Shown here one piece after another: positions 50,268 to 58,238 of a stretch of DNA of 64,000 bases; position 1 is the stretch's first letter, and each line of letters starts with the position of its first letter. The translations under genes were made by a program, and so were the position numbers. The notes under the pieces are model-generated. The model was not told the origin of the DNA. It saw nothing but the letters and a program-made list of their open reading frames with translations, and made no database searches. Origin of the DNA: Streptomyces sp. SID8374 (GTDB lineage Bacteria; Actinomycetota; Actinomycetes; Streptomycetales; Streptomycetaceae). The stretch covers positions 2,294,001 to 2,358,000 of the forward strand of contig NZ_WWGH01000002.1 in assembly GCF_009865135.1 (NCBI RefSeq), read 5' to 3'.

Positions 50268-51179
50268 CTACGTCCGCCCCGGCTTGTCCGCGAACACCCA
50301 CCGGTTGCCCGCCAGTGCGTCGTTCGGCTCCGGCAGCGGTCCGCGCCCGTGCCGACGGGTGAAGTCGAAGGGGGTGTGGACGGCGGTGGACCAGCCCTTG
50401 TCCGCCAGATCACCGGCGGAGTCGGGCCGCGGCTCCCTGGCGAACAAGTCCAGCAGGTCGATGCCGAGTTGGCGGTGTGTCGACGTGTAGAGGGGGCTGT
50501 CGCGGTACTCCATGAGGTCCTTGTCGAGTTTGACCTCGAACGCCAGCGCACTTCCCTCTGTGCTCAGCCGGTCCACCGTATCGATCAGATACGTCTCGGC
50601 GGCGGGCGGCAGATAGAACAGCAGCCCCTCGACCAGCCAGACGCTCGGCGCGGCCGGGTCGAAGCCCGCGCCGGGCAGGGCACCGGCCCAGTCGTCGCAC
50701 AGATCCATCGGGACCGGTACGCGGGCCGCCTTCGGGGCGGCCGAAAGACCGCCCAGCACCTGGTGCTTGAACGCCAGCACCTGCTCCCGGTCGATCTCGA
50801 AGATCACACAGCCGGGCGGCCAGTCGAGCCGGAACGCCCGCGAATCCAGCCCCGCCCCGAGAAGCACCACCTGCCGGGCGCCCCCCGCGTGCACCGACTG
50901 GAGCAGGAAGTCGTCCAGGACCCGCGTCCGCAGCCCGAAGTACCGCGCGAACCGCCCCCACAGCGGGTTCGTCTCCCCGTCCGGCACCTCCCGGGGGTGG
51001 ACCGGCCAGCCCTCGGACGCCGGTGCGGCACGCACGAAGTGCTCCGCGTAGACGTCCTGCGCCAGGCTGTCGGGGCGGTGGGTCTCGATGGCCCGCGCCG
51101 CGGCGACCAGAAGGGCGGTCACACCGACCCCTCCTGCCACACCCTCCACACCGGTGTTCCGGTGCGCTGTATCGACCAT
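50268..51179 (-). CDS. SAM-dependent methyltransferase, TIGR00027/LCMT type
   Basis: A 303-residue methyltransferase of the family in leucine carboxyl methyltransferase and the mycobacterial TIGR00027 group. TGVEGVAGGVGVTALLVAAARAIETHRPD is the family N-terminus; ARQVVLLGAGLDSRAFRLDWP is motif I; VWLVEGLLFYLPPAAETYLIDTVDRLS is the downstream conserved segment. These enzymes often methylate carboxylates. It is the last gene of the mfnB-like/ALDH/ADH operon, 27 bases after the ADH gene. The ATG at 51179 has GAGGAG upstream. A carboxylate made by the ALDH is a plausible substrate (inference). Confidence 0.87.
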   Translation of the reverse strand: MVDTAHRNTGVEGVAGGVGVTALLVAAARAIETHRPDSLAQDVYAEHFVRAAPASEGWPVHPREVPDGETNPLWGRFARYFGLRTRVLDDFLLQSVHAGGARQVVLLGAGLDSRAFRLDWPPGCVIFEIDREQVLAFKHQVLGGLSAAPKAARVPVPMDLCDDWAGALPGAGFDPAAPSVWLVEGLLFYLPPAAETYLIDTVDRLSTEGSALAFEVKLDKDLMEYRDSPLYTSTHRQLGIDLLDLFAREPRPDSAGDLADKGWSTAVHTPFDFTRRHGRGPLPEPNDALAGNRWVFADKPGRT

Positions 51180-51206
51180 GTGCACTCCTCTTGGTGCGAG
51201 TAGAGA

Positions 51207-52304
51207 TCACGCTTGATGCGGAATGAGGACCGGTTTGACCACGAGGCCCGCCTCGCAGTCGCGTTCGGCCTCGTTGATGTCGTCGAGCGGATACGTACGG
51301 ATCAGCTGGTCGAAGGGGAACCGGCCGGCCTGCCAGAGCGCGGTCAGCCGGGGGATCAGCAGTCCCGGCACCGCGTCCCCCTCGCAGATGTGGGAGATCC
51401 TCCGGCCCCGGTCCAAGGTCCCCGGTTCGAGCGGCAGCACGGTGTGCAGCCGTGCCACCAGGCCGAGGTGGCCCCTCGGGCACAGGGCCCGCAGCGCGTC
51501 GTTGATCAGCCGCGGGGAAGCCGTGGTGTCCAGCGCGTACTGCGCGCCGCCGTCCGTCAGCCGCCGGATGTGGCCCGGCAGGTCGGCGGAGTCCGCGCGC
51601 ACCGGGACCGCGTCCAGCTTCTCGGCGAGGGCGAGCCGTTCGGGGTGCCGGTCGACCGCCACCGCCACCGCCCCGGAAGCGGTCGCCGCCATCACCGCGG
51701 CCAGGCCCACCGCTCCCGCGCCGAGGACCACGACGGTGTCGCCGGGGCCCGCGCCGAAGGAGTTGAGGACCGCTCCGGCCCCGGTGAGGAAGCCGCAGCC
51801 GAGCGGCCCGAGCAGGGCCAGGGGGAGCGAGGGATCGACCCGTACGGCGTTGCGGGCCGGGACCATCGCGTACGCGGCGAAGGAGGACTGGCCGAACCAC
51901 CGGGGGGCCAGAGCGCCCCCGGCCGCGTCGGTGAACCGGGAGGCGTTCTCCGGGCGCCCGCCGAAGAGGTTGAGCGCGGCGAACCGGTCGCAGTAGGCGG
52001 GGGCCGCGCCCAGGCAGCTCCGGCAGTGCCCGCAGGAGTCGAAGCTCAGCACGACATGGTCACCGGCAACGAGGCCGGTGGCCGGGCCGCCCGTCTCCAC
52101 CACCACCCCGGACCCCTCATGGCCGAGCACCGCAGGCAGCGGTGAGCGGCCCGCCGAACGCCGGACGGCCAGATCGGTCCGGCACATCCCGCACCCCGCG
52201 ATCCGGACCAGGGTCTCCCCCTCGGCCGGCCCGGAGTTCAGGATCACCTCCTCGACGGCGAACGGGTCCTCGTACGAGCGCAGTACCGCCGCGGCGAACC
52301 TCAT
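51207..52304 (-). CDS. Zinc-dependent alcohol dehydrogenase (aryl-alcohol-like)
   Basis: A 365-residue MDR-type dehydrogenase. GCGMCRTDLAV and LGHEGSGVVVETGG hold the catalytic zinc ligands; CGHCRSCLGAAPAYCDRF is the structural zinc C-x2-C-x2-C-x7-C loop; VLGAGAVGLAAVMAA is the NAD-binding motif, followed by VAVDRHPERL. The overall pattern is that of class III/aryl-alcohol dehydrogenases. Start ATG 52304 has AGGAGG upstream. Its start overlaps the ALDH stop by 4 bases, so ALDH and ADH are coupled. The substrate may be the furan aldehyde or alcohol made by the pathway (inference). Confidence 0.88.
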   Translation of the reverse strand: MRFAAAVLRSYEDPFAVEEVILNSGPAEGETLVRIAGCGMCRTDLAVRRSAGRSPLPAVLGHEGSGVVVETGGPATGLVAGDHVVLSFDSCGHCRSCLGAAPAYCDRFAALNLFGGRPENASRFTDAAGGALAPRWFGQSSFAAYAMVPARNAVRVDPSLPLALLGPLGCGFLTGAGAVLNSFGAGPGDTVVVLGAGAVGLAAVMAATASGAVAVAVDRHPERLALAEKLDAVPVRADSADLPGHIRRLTDGGAQYALDTTASPRLINDALRALCPRGHLGLVARLHTVLPLEPGTLDRGRRISHICEGDAVPGLLIPRLTALWQAGRFPFDQLIRTYPLDDINEAERDCEAGLVVKPVLIPHQA

Positions 52305-53680
52305 GGGCACACCTCCTGAGGACGGTGTACGACGAAGGGCCGGAGGTTCCCGTAGAGCCCCCACGGGCCGCCCGCGACGCCGACACCGCTCTCCTTGATG
52401 CCCGCGAACGGCTGGGCGAGGGACAGTTCGGCGTGGTGGTTGATCCACGCCGTCCCGCACTCCAGCCGCTCGGCCACCGCCCCGGCCCGGTCCAGGTCGG
52501 TCCCCCACACCGAACCGCCCAGCCCGAAACGGGTGGAGTTGGCCGCCGCTACGGCCTCGTCGAGACTCCCGTACGACAGCACCGGCAGCACCGGACCGAA
52601 CTGCTCCTCCGTCACCACCCCGCTGTCGGGCGGCACATCGGCCAGGACGGTCGGGGCGTGGAAGTAGCCCGGCCGGTCCAGCCGGTGGCCGCCCGCCACG
52701 GCCTGGGCGCCGTCCGCCAGCGCCCGGGCCGTGCAGCGCTCCACCCGGTCCAGCTGGGCCGCGTTGTTGAGCGGCCCCAGCTCCGTACCCGGGTCGAGAC
52801 CGGCCCCGACGACCACGGTCCTCGCGCGTGCCGCCAGCGCCTCGACCACCTGGGAGTGCAGCCGGGCCGGGGCGTACACGCGCTTGACCGCCATGCACAC
52901 CTGCCCGCAGTTGCGGAACGCCGCCCAGAACAGCCGGTCCGCGATCCGCTCCACATCCACGTCGTCCAGCAGGACGGCCGCGTCGTTCCCGCCCAGCTCC
53001 AGGGTGACCCGGGCGAGGCCGGGCGCCGCGGCCGAGGCGACGGCCCGCCCCGTGGGCACCGAACCGGTGAACGTCACATGGCGGATCCCCGGGTGCGACA
53101 CCAGGCGCGCACCCAGGGGCTCGCGGCCGGTGACCATCGTCAGCACACCCTCGGGGAGGGTGGCTGAGAGGACGGAACCCAGCAGCCGGGTGGCGAGCGG
53201 GGTGAAGGGGGAGGGCTTGAGCACCACCGTGTTGCCCGCCGCCAGCGCGGGCGCGAACTTCGCCGAGGCGAGCTGGAGCGGAAAGTTCCACGGGACGACT
53301 GCGGCGACCGGACCGAGCGACCGCCAGCGGATCTCGCTGTGCACCGGCCGTCCGTCCTCGATCGTCCGCACCTCGGGGGCCATCCCGGCGAAGTGGCGCA
53401 GGCGGGCCGCCGTTCGGGCCACCTCCGCGTACGACTCGGCCAGCGGCTTGCCCTGTTCCCGGGTCAGCAGCGGCGCGAGGTCCGCCCCGGCCGCCTCCAC
53501 CGCGTCCGCCGACGCCAGCAGGGCGGCGGCCCGGGCGGCGGGATCGGACCGCCAGCTCAGCCAGGCCTCATGAGCCCGGCCGACCACACCGTCCAGCTCC
53601 TCCGGCCGCTGCTCGGGCGCCTCGTCGAAGGCCTCGCCCGTCGCCGGATCGAGAACGGCGAAGCGCTCACGGGCGCCCAC
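52301..53680 (-). CDS. Aldehyde dehydrogenase family protein
   Basis: A 459-residue NAD(P)+-dependent aldehyde dehydrogenase. VPWNFPLQLASAKFAPALAAGNTVVLKPSPFTPL is the coenzyme-binding segment; TLELGGNDAAVLL holds the general base Glu; FRNCGQVCMAVKRVY holds the catalytic Cys; YGSLDEAVAAANSTRFGLGGSVW and LSLAQPFAGIKESGVGVAGG complete the fold. Class resembles benzaldehyde/vanillin-type dehydrogenases by general pattern. GTG start at 53680, 8 bases after the mfnB-like stop. Its partners suggest oxidation of a furan aldehyde to the acid (inference). Confidence 0.9.
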   Translation of the reverse strand: MGARERFAVLDPATGEAFDEAPEQRPEELDGVVGRAHEAWLSWRSDPAARAAALLASADAVEAAGADLAPLLTREQGKPLAESYAEVARTAARLRHFAGMAPEVRTIEDGRPVHSEIRWRSLGPVAAVVPWNFPLQLASAKFAPALAAGNTVVLKPSPFTPLATRLLGSVLSATLPEGVLTMVTGREPLGARLVSHPGIRHVTFTGSVPTGRAVASAAAPGLARVTLELGGNDAAVLLDDVDVERIADRLFWAAFRNCGQVCMAVKRVYAPARLHSQVVEALAARARTVVVGAGLDPGTELGPLNNAAQLDRVERCTARALADGAQAVAGGHRLDRPGYFHAPTVLADVPPDSGVVTEEQFGPVLPVLSYGSLDEAVAAANSTRFGLGGSVWGTDLDRAGAVAERLECGTAWINHHAELSLAQPFAGIKESGVGVAGGPWGLYGNLRPFVVHRPQEVCP

Positions 53681-53688
53681 GCCGGCGG

Positions 53689-54441
53689 TCAGAGGGCGGC
53701 CACGGTGGCCGCGTGCTCCTGGGCGTGTCGCTCCATCTCCGCCCGGAAGGCGGCCACCAGCCGGGGCTGGATCCTCCCGGCGTTCCGGTCGCCCCCCTCG
53801 CAGACCGCGCCGCGCACACCCACGATGTCCGTCCCGATGCGGGTCAGCGTCGCGAGGTCCTCGGCCTTCACGCTGCCCGCCAGGGCGGCGAGCAGATCGG
53901 CCTCATGGGCGAGCCGGACGAACTCCGCGCACGCCGTCGGCGACACATGGTCGAACAGCCGCGTCCCGTCCTTGATCGCGGTGTCCAGCATCGCCGCGTC
54001 GGAACCCGAGCGACGGGCGATGTCCGGCAGCGCGAGCGGGTTGACGCAGCCGATCCGGTGGGCGTCGGCATAGCCCGAGGCCACGACGAACGCGTCCGGC
54101 CGATAGTCCTTCACGGCCCGCACGACCCCGCTCATCACCTCGATGGCCTGGTCGGGCGTCGTGCACCCGTACAGGCCGACCTTGATGTACGTGGCACCCG
54201 AGACGGCCGCACCGAGCGCCGCCTGCGCCACCGTGCCGGGCTTGAACGGCACGTCCCCCACGGTCGCGGAGACCGGCTTGTCCGCCGGGACCGCACCGCG
54301 GATCTCCCTGATGACCCACGGGTAGTTCGCGCCGAGCGAGCCCTCGTCGGGCTTCTTGACGTCGACGATGTCGAGGTGTTCCGCCGCCTTCGCGCATTCG
54401 AGGGCCTCTTCGACACCGTCGGGGGAGATGAGAAGCAGCAA
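53689..54441 (-). CDS. mfnB: (5-formylfuran-3-yl)methyl phosphate synthase (MfnB family)
   Basis: A 250-residue MfnB (DUF556) protein. MLLLISPDGVEEALECAKAAEHLDIVDVKKPDEGSLGAN is the family N-terminus. By alignment to M. jannaschii MfnB with a constant offset of 2, the catalytic residues I recall (D25, K27, K85, D151, K155) fall on D27, K29, K87, D153 and K157 here, all conserved, so it should be active. MfnB joins two glyceraldehyde-3-phosphates into the furan of methanofuran. I chose the TTG at 54441 (GGAAGGA 7 bases upstream); a GTG at 54468 is longer. It leads an operon with ALDH, ADH and a methyltransferase. Streptomyces has no methanofuran, so another furan product is expected. Confidence 0.88.
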   Translation of the reverse strand: MLLLISPDGVEEALECAKAAEHLDIVDVKKPDEGSLGANYPWVIREIRGAVPADKPVSATVGDVPFKPGTVAQAALGAAVSGATYIKVGLYGCTTPDQAIEVMSGVVRAVKDYRPDAFVVASGYADAHRIGCVNPLALPDIARRSGSDAAMLDTAIKDGTRLFDHVSPTACAEFVRLAHEADLLAALAGSVKAEDLATLTRIGTDIVGVRGAVCEGGDRNAGRIQPRLVAAFRAEMERHAQEHAATVAAL

Positions 54442-54671
54442 CGTGGATTCCTTCCACCGCAGGTCCACCCGCCGGAGGACGGGTGCGCGGATTCGCCGGG
54501 ATCTTGTGCGGTCGGCTCATCCTCGCCGCGGCCCGGGGCCCCCGGCAGGGCGCGAGGGTGGCGAACGGGGCACTGCCGCGATGTGCTCACGCCCCCAAGG
54601 CGCGCCCTCCGCTGTCTGAACCCGCGATTCGAGGGCACATGGGTCTCACCACACTAGGAAGGGAATCACCC

Positions 54672-54851
54672 ATGCTCGGTATAGCCGCGGCAGTTCTGTT
54701 CTTCATCGCCTTCCTGATCAACGCGGCGGACATCTCGACGAACGATGTGTTCGCATCGACGAATGTCATGCTCATCGGTCTGACGCTGCTGGCCCTGCAC
54801 GTGGCAGGAGTCGGTTCCGGCCTGCGCACCGGAACCTCGCGCAGGCGCTGA
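54672..54851 (+). CDS. Small two-helix membrane protein (59 aa)
   Basis: A 59-residue protein with two hydrophobic helices (LGIAAAVLFFIAFLINAAD, then NVMLIGLTLLALHVAGVG) and a basic tail (RTGTSRRR). GGAAGGG precedes the ATG. It is divergent from the mfnB-like operon. I do not recognise a characterised family. A strong terminator follows. Confidence 0.7.
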   Translation: MLGIAAAVLFFIAFLINAADISTNDVFASTNVMLIGLTLLALHVAGVGSGLRTGTSRRR

Positions 54852-54869
54852 CGCAGGAGGAACGCCTCA

Positions 54870-54911
54870 CAGGGCGGGGCCCCGTACATCCGTGTACGGG
54901 GCCCCGCCCTG
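54870..54911 (+). terminator. Strong terminator hairpin
   Basis: CAGGGCGGGGCCCCGTACA (54870-54888) pairs perfectly with TGTACGGGGCCCCGCCCTG (54893-54911), 19 pairs with a 4-base loop. It lies 18 bases past the stop of the small membrane protein gene. Confidence 0.85.
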
Positions 54912-55119
54912 TCACGCGCCGTGGCCTCTTCCGCCGCCCTGTCACCGACCGGGTTTCGCAGGTGTGAACGGGTCCGGCAGGGGAACTCGCTACGTCGGCC
55001 GGCCCCGAGTACCGGTCACGCTCTGCGAACTCACGATTGGCGCCCCGGACCGAAGGAGCGGAGCCTTGACGGGTGGCATGACCCACGATTCACGCGTCCG
55101 ACGCGTGCAGGAGGTACCC

Positions 55120-55809
55120 GTGACCGCTGCTGTGCCCACGTCGGCCGCTTCCCGGCGGCAGGGTGTACGCACCCTGCCCGGTGTCTACGCGCCCCAGCAC
55201 GACACCCATCTGCTGCTGAAGGCCCTGGCCCGCGAGACCGTCCGCCCCGGCTCCGACGTGATCGACCTCGGCACCGGCAGCGGCCTCCTCGCCGTGGCCG
55301 CCGCCCGCAGGGGCGCCCGTGTGACCGCCGTCGACGTCGGCCGCCGGGCCGTCCTCACCGCCCGGCTGAACGCGCTGCTCGCCCGGCAGCGGGTGACCGT
55401 CCACCGGGGCGACCTCGTGGACCCGGTCCCGGGACGGACGTACGACCTGGTGCTCAGCAACCCGCCGTACGTCCCCTCACCGCTGGGCCCGCCGCCCCGG
55501 CGCGGCAGCGCCCGCGCCTGGGACGCGGGGCACGACGGGCGCGCGGTGGTGGACCGCATCTGCGACGCCGCCCCCTACCTCCTGCGCCGGGGCGGCGTGC
55601 TGCTCCTGGTCCACTCCGACCTGACCGGTACGGAGGCGACCCTGCGGCACCTGTCCCGAGGCGGGCTCAAGGCCGAGGTGAGCGACACGGCGAGCGTGCC
55701 GTTCGGGCCCGTCCTGCTCTCCCGGCTTCCCTGGCTGCGCGGCCGGGGCCTCCTGGACGCCCACACCGACGAGGAGAAGCTGGTGGTCATCCGTGCCGAG
55801 CAGCCCTGA
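55120..55809 (+). CDS. HemK2/MTQ2-like SAM-dependent methyltransferase
   Basis: A 229-residue methyltransferase. GSDVIDLGTGSGLLAVAAARRGARVTAVDVG is motif I; LVLSNPPYVPSP is the NPPY active-site motif that binds the target amide in HemK/MTQ2-type (Gln/Asn) or in adenine-type methyltransferases. The compact N-terminus and missing N-terminal PrmC domain fit the MTQ2/HemK2 branch. I chose GTG 55120 (AGGAGG upstream); a longer in-frame start exists at 55078. The stop overlaps the CDGSH gene by 17 bases, so the three genes here are one operon. Confidence 0.85.
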   Translation: MTAAVPTSAASRRQGVRTLPGVYAPQHDTHLLLKALARETVRPGSDVIDLGTGSGLLAVAAARRGARVTAVDVGRRAVLTARLNALLARQRVTVHRGDLVDPVPGRTYDLVLSNPPYVPSPLGPPPRRGSARAWDAGHDGRAVVDRICDAAPYLLRRGGVLLLVHSDLTGTEATLRHLSRGGLKAEVSDTASVPFGPVLLSRLPWLRGRGLLDAHTDEEKLVVIRAEQP

Positions 55810-56050
55810 ACGGTCCGCCCGCCCCGCCCGCGTCACCCTCGGTACCGACGGGCCGCTCCTGGTGGAGGGCCCCGTCGAGGTGGTCGGCGACGACGGCACC
55901 CTCTACACCTCGCGCCGCTTTACCGCCGCGATCTGCACCTGCCGCAAGACCCGTACGTACCCGTGGTGCGACACCAGCCACCGGCGCCGGGTGAAGCCGG
56001 AACCGGAACCCGCCGAGAGCGGGACCGACCGTACCGATGGAGCCGCCTGA
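55793..56050 (+). CDS. CDGSH-type iron-sulfur protein
   Basis: An 85-residue protein with a single CDGSH-like cluster site: C48-T-C50 ... P57-W-C59-D-T-S-H63 (3-Cys/1-His), which binds a [2Fe-2S] cluster in mitoNEET-type proteins. CDTSH is a variant of CDGSH. The N-terminus VTLGTDGPLLVEGPVEVVG is the family beta-hairpin, as in bacterial MitoNEET-like proteins. It overlaps the upstream methyltransferase by 17 bases and the downstream gene by one base (TGATG). Electron transfer to the downstream metalloenzyme is a reasonable guess. Confidence 0.9.
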   Translation: MPSSPERSARPARVTLGTDGPLLVEGPVEVVGDDGTLYTSRRFTAAICTCRKTRTYPWCDTSHRRRVKPEPEPAESGTDRTDGAA

Positions 56051-57057
56051 TGACCGCCTACCGTGAGCCGAGGCGCCGTAGCCCCCCGCTGCCCGCCCCG
56101 CGCGGACCGCTGTCCGGCGAGGTCATCGCCGCTCTGCGCACCGGCGAGGCCCCCCGGGCCCACGCGGCCGGTGACGCGGACCCCTACGGTGACGACCTCC
56201 AGCTCGCCCTCTACGTCCTGTACGAACTGCACTACCAGGGCTTCGCGGACGTGGACGAGGAGCACGAGTGGGACCCCGCTCTGCTCGGCCTGCGCCGCTC
56301 CCTGGAGCAGCCCTTCCTCGCCGCCCTCCGCGCGGACGCCCGCAGGGACGGGGACGTGGACGCCGCGCTCGCCGGTCTGCTCGTCGAACCCGTCGGCGAC
56401 GACGGCCACAGCGTCAGCCATTTCCTCCAGAACCACGGCGAGCTGTGGCAGCTACGCGAGTACGCGGCCCTGCGCTCGCTCTACCACCTCAAGGAGGCCG
56501 ATCCGCACGCCTGGGTGATCCCCCGGCTGTACGGACGGGCCAAGGCCGCCATGGTGGCGGTCGAGTTCGACGAGTTCGGCGCCGGACGGGAAGCGGACAT
56601 CCATGCCCGCCTGTACGCCGAGCTGATGGACGACCTGTCCCTGGAGACGGCGTACGGGCACTACCTCGACGCCGCACCCGCCGATGTGCTCGCCACCGTC
56701 AACCTGATGTCCCTGTTCGGACTGCACCGCTCGCTCAGGGGCGCCCTCGTCGGCCACTTCGCCGCCGTCGAGGTCACCTCCTCACCCGGCTCCCGCCGGC
56801 TCGCCGCCGCGCTGAAACGCGTCGGCGCGGGGCCGGCCGCCCAGCGGTTCTACGACGAACACGTGGAGGCCGACGCGGTGCACGAACAGGTCGTACGCCG
56901 CGACGTCATCGGCGGACTGCTCGCCGACGAACCGCACCTGGAGGCCGACATCGCCTTCGGGATCGAGGCCACCGGACTGCTGGAGGACCGCCTCGCCGCG
57001 CGTCTGCTCGCCGCCTGGCGGAGCAACTCCACCGCGCTGCGCGGCCCGCTGGACTGA
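56050..57057 (+). CDS. Haem-oxygenase-like diiron oxidase-family protein (iron-containing redox enzyme family)
   Basis: A 335-residue all-helical protein. ALYVLYELHYQGFADVDEEHEWDP gives a first Glu/Asp-rich helix; MVAVEFDEFGAGREADIHARLYAELMDDL holds E-x6-7-E...H pairs; and FYDEHVEADAVHEQVVRRDVI carries the E-x3-H. These match the haem-oxygenase-like diiron oxidase (HDO) pattern, whose members oxidise amino acids or acyl chains (for example CADD, UndA, SznF). Substrate unknown. The ATG overlaps the CDGSH stop, making a three-gene operon with it and the MTQ2-like methyltransferase. Confidence 0.84.
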   Translation: MTAYREPRRRSPPLPAPRGPLSGEVIAALRTGEAPRAHAAGDADPYGDDLQLALYVLYELHYQGFADVDEEHEWDPALLGLRRSLEQPFLAALRADARRDGDVDAALAGLLVEPVGDDGHSVSHFLQNHGELWQLREYAALRSLYHLKEADPHAWVIPRLYGRAKAAMVAVEFDEFGAGREADIHARLYAELMDDLSLETAYGHYLDAAPADVLATVNLMSLFGLHRSLRGALVGHFAAVEVTSSPGSRRLAAALKRVGAGPAAQRFYDEHVEADAVHEQVVRRDVIGGLLADEPHLEADIAFGIEATGLLEDRLAARLLAAWRSNSTALRGPLD

Positions 57058-57203
57058 CCGGCGGCGAAACGGCCCCTCACGTCAGTTGTCACCGTACGTA
57101 ACCGCAGGAGATGCGGTCCGGACCGACTCCGGTGACGCTGGGGCTCCGACCGCGCACGCAACACCAGGTTGCCGACGGAGGAACCACGACGGAGGAGACC
57201 CTC

Positions 57204-57371
57204 ATGGACCTGCCCGACACCCCGCTCGAACGCACCCGCCGCACCCGTGAACGCGCCGAGGAGCTGGGCCGCGCCGCCGACCGCGCGACCGACCCCGAAC
57301 ACCGCCAGCGCCTGCGGGAGAAGGCCCGGCGCCTGCTCGGCGAGGAGGCGGAGGGCCAGGAGAGGAGCTGA
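57204..57371 (+). CDS. Small DUF6381-like hydrophilic protein (55 aa)
   Basis: A 55-residue charged, helical protein: LERTRRTRERAEELGRAADRATDPEHRQRLREKARRLLGEE. The DRATDPEHRQRLREKARRL run matches the DUF6381 family of short Streptomyces proteins. GGAGGAGACCCTC precedes the ATG. It is not membrane-bound. Function unknown. Confidence 0.7.
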   Translation: MDLPDTPLERTRRTRERAEELGRAADRATDPEHRQRLREKARRLLGEEAEGQERS

Positions 57372-57397
57372 CCCGCGCCGAGGCGAGGCGCGGGTCA
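57369..57397. terminator. Bidirectional terminator containing both stop codons
   Basis: TGACCCGCGCC (57369-57379) pairs with GGCGCGGGTCA (57387-57397) around a 7-base loop. The left arm includes the stop of the small gene, the right arm the stop of the opposite-strand solute-binding gene. Confidence 0.8.
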
Positions 57398-58150
57398 GAC
57401 GGCCAGAGGGGCGGCCGGTGCCACGAGCGCGCCCTCGATGCCGTGCCGCTCCAGCGAGTCGGCGACGAACCCGCTCGCCTTCATCTCCTCCACGAAGGAC
57501 GCCAGCACCTCCTGCGCCGTCGTACCCCGGGGGGCCGGGATGCCCATGGCCTGCTGGATCACCATGAAGCGCCCGGGCAGCACCCGTACGCCGGGGGCGC
57601 GCCGGGCCTCATTCTCCAGCAACTGGCGGATCCCGGCGGCCACTTCGACCTCTCCCTCCCGCAGGGCGGCGAGCGCGGCGGGAGCGCCCCGCCGCCGCAC
57701 GATCTCGGCGTTCTCGATCGCCCGGGTGAGGAAGAGGTCGTAGGCGCTGCCCGAACCGACCGAGATCCGAGTCCCCTTGACGTCCACCTCCCCGTTGCCG
57801 GTCAGCGTGGAGGACTCGCGTACGAGGTAACTGCCCTCGATCAGCACATAGGGAGCGGTGAACAGCAGCCCCTCGCTCCGGGCGGGGTCCACGGCGAAGA
57901 ACCCGATGTCCGCCTTCTCCGCCCTCACCGCGTCCACCGAAGCGGCCGCCCTCTCGAAGACCACGAGCTCCACGCCCACCCCGAGCCGCCGCCCGAACTC
58001 GTACGCGAGGTCGACCGAGACCCCGACCGGGTCGCCGCCCGCCGGGTTCCGGCTGGCCAGGATCGGGTTGCCGAGGTTGATGGACGCGCGCAGTGTGCCG
58101 TCGGGTGCGAACGCGGGAACAAGGGCCGGAGCTATCTGCTGCTGGGTCAT
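57395..58150 (-). CDS. Amino-acid-type substrate-binding protein (SBP_bac_3) without signal peptide
   Basis: A 251-residue family-3 solute-binding-like protein: GTLRASINLGNPILA, GVSVDLAYEFGRRLGVGVELVVFE, ADIGFFAVDPARSEGLLFTAPYVLIEGSYLV, KGTRISVGSGSAYDLFLTR and REGEVEVAAGIRQLLE are the usual two-lobe pattern of polar amino acid binding proteins. No signal peptide or lipobox precedes it, and the upstream in-frame sequence does not supply one, so it is likely cytosolic. No ABC transporter gene is adjacent. Similar secretion-lacking homologues occur in actinobacteria. Its role may be sensing or enzymatic rather than uptake. Confidence 0.82.
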   Translation of the reverse strand: MTQQQIAPALVPAFAPDGTLRASINLGNPILASRNPAGGDPVGVSVDLAYEFGRRLGVGVELVVFERAAASVDAVRAEKADIGFFAVDPARSEGLLFTAPYVLIEGSYLVRESSTLTGNGEVDVKGTRISVGSGSAYDLFLTRAIENAEIVRRRGAPAALAALREGEVEVAAGIRQLLENEARRAPGVRVLPGRFMVIQQAMGIPAPRGTTAQEVLASFVEEMKASGFVADSLERHGIEGALVAPAAPLAV

Positions 58151-58238
58151 GCGGGCGAGTCTACGAGCCCGGTGCCAGGCGACGACGGAGCCCGAAATCC
58201 CCGCCGCCGACCTGGCCCGCGACCGCCTCCGTACGGCC

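Noticed and set aside
50268..54441. Interpreting the mfnB operon as true methanofuran synthesis.
   Set aside because: No other methanofuran genes (mfnA, mfnC-F) or C1-carrier enzymes are present in the window, and the genus is not known for methanofuran.
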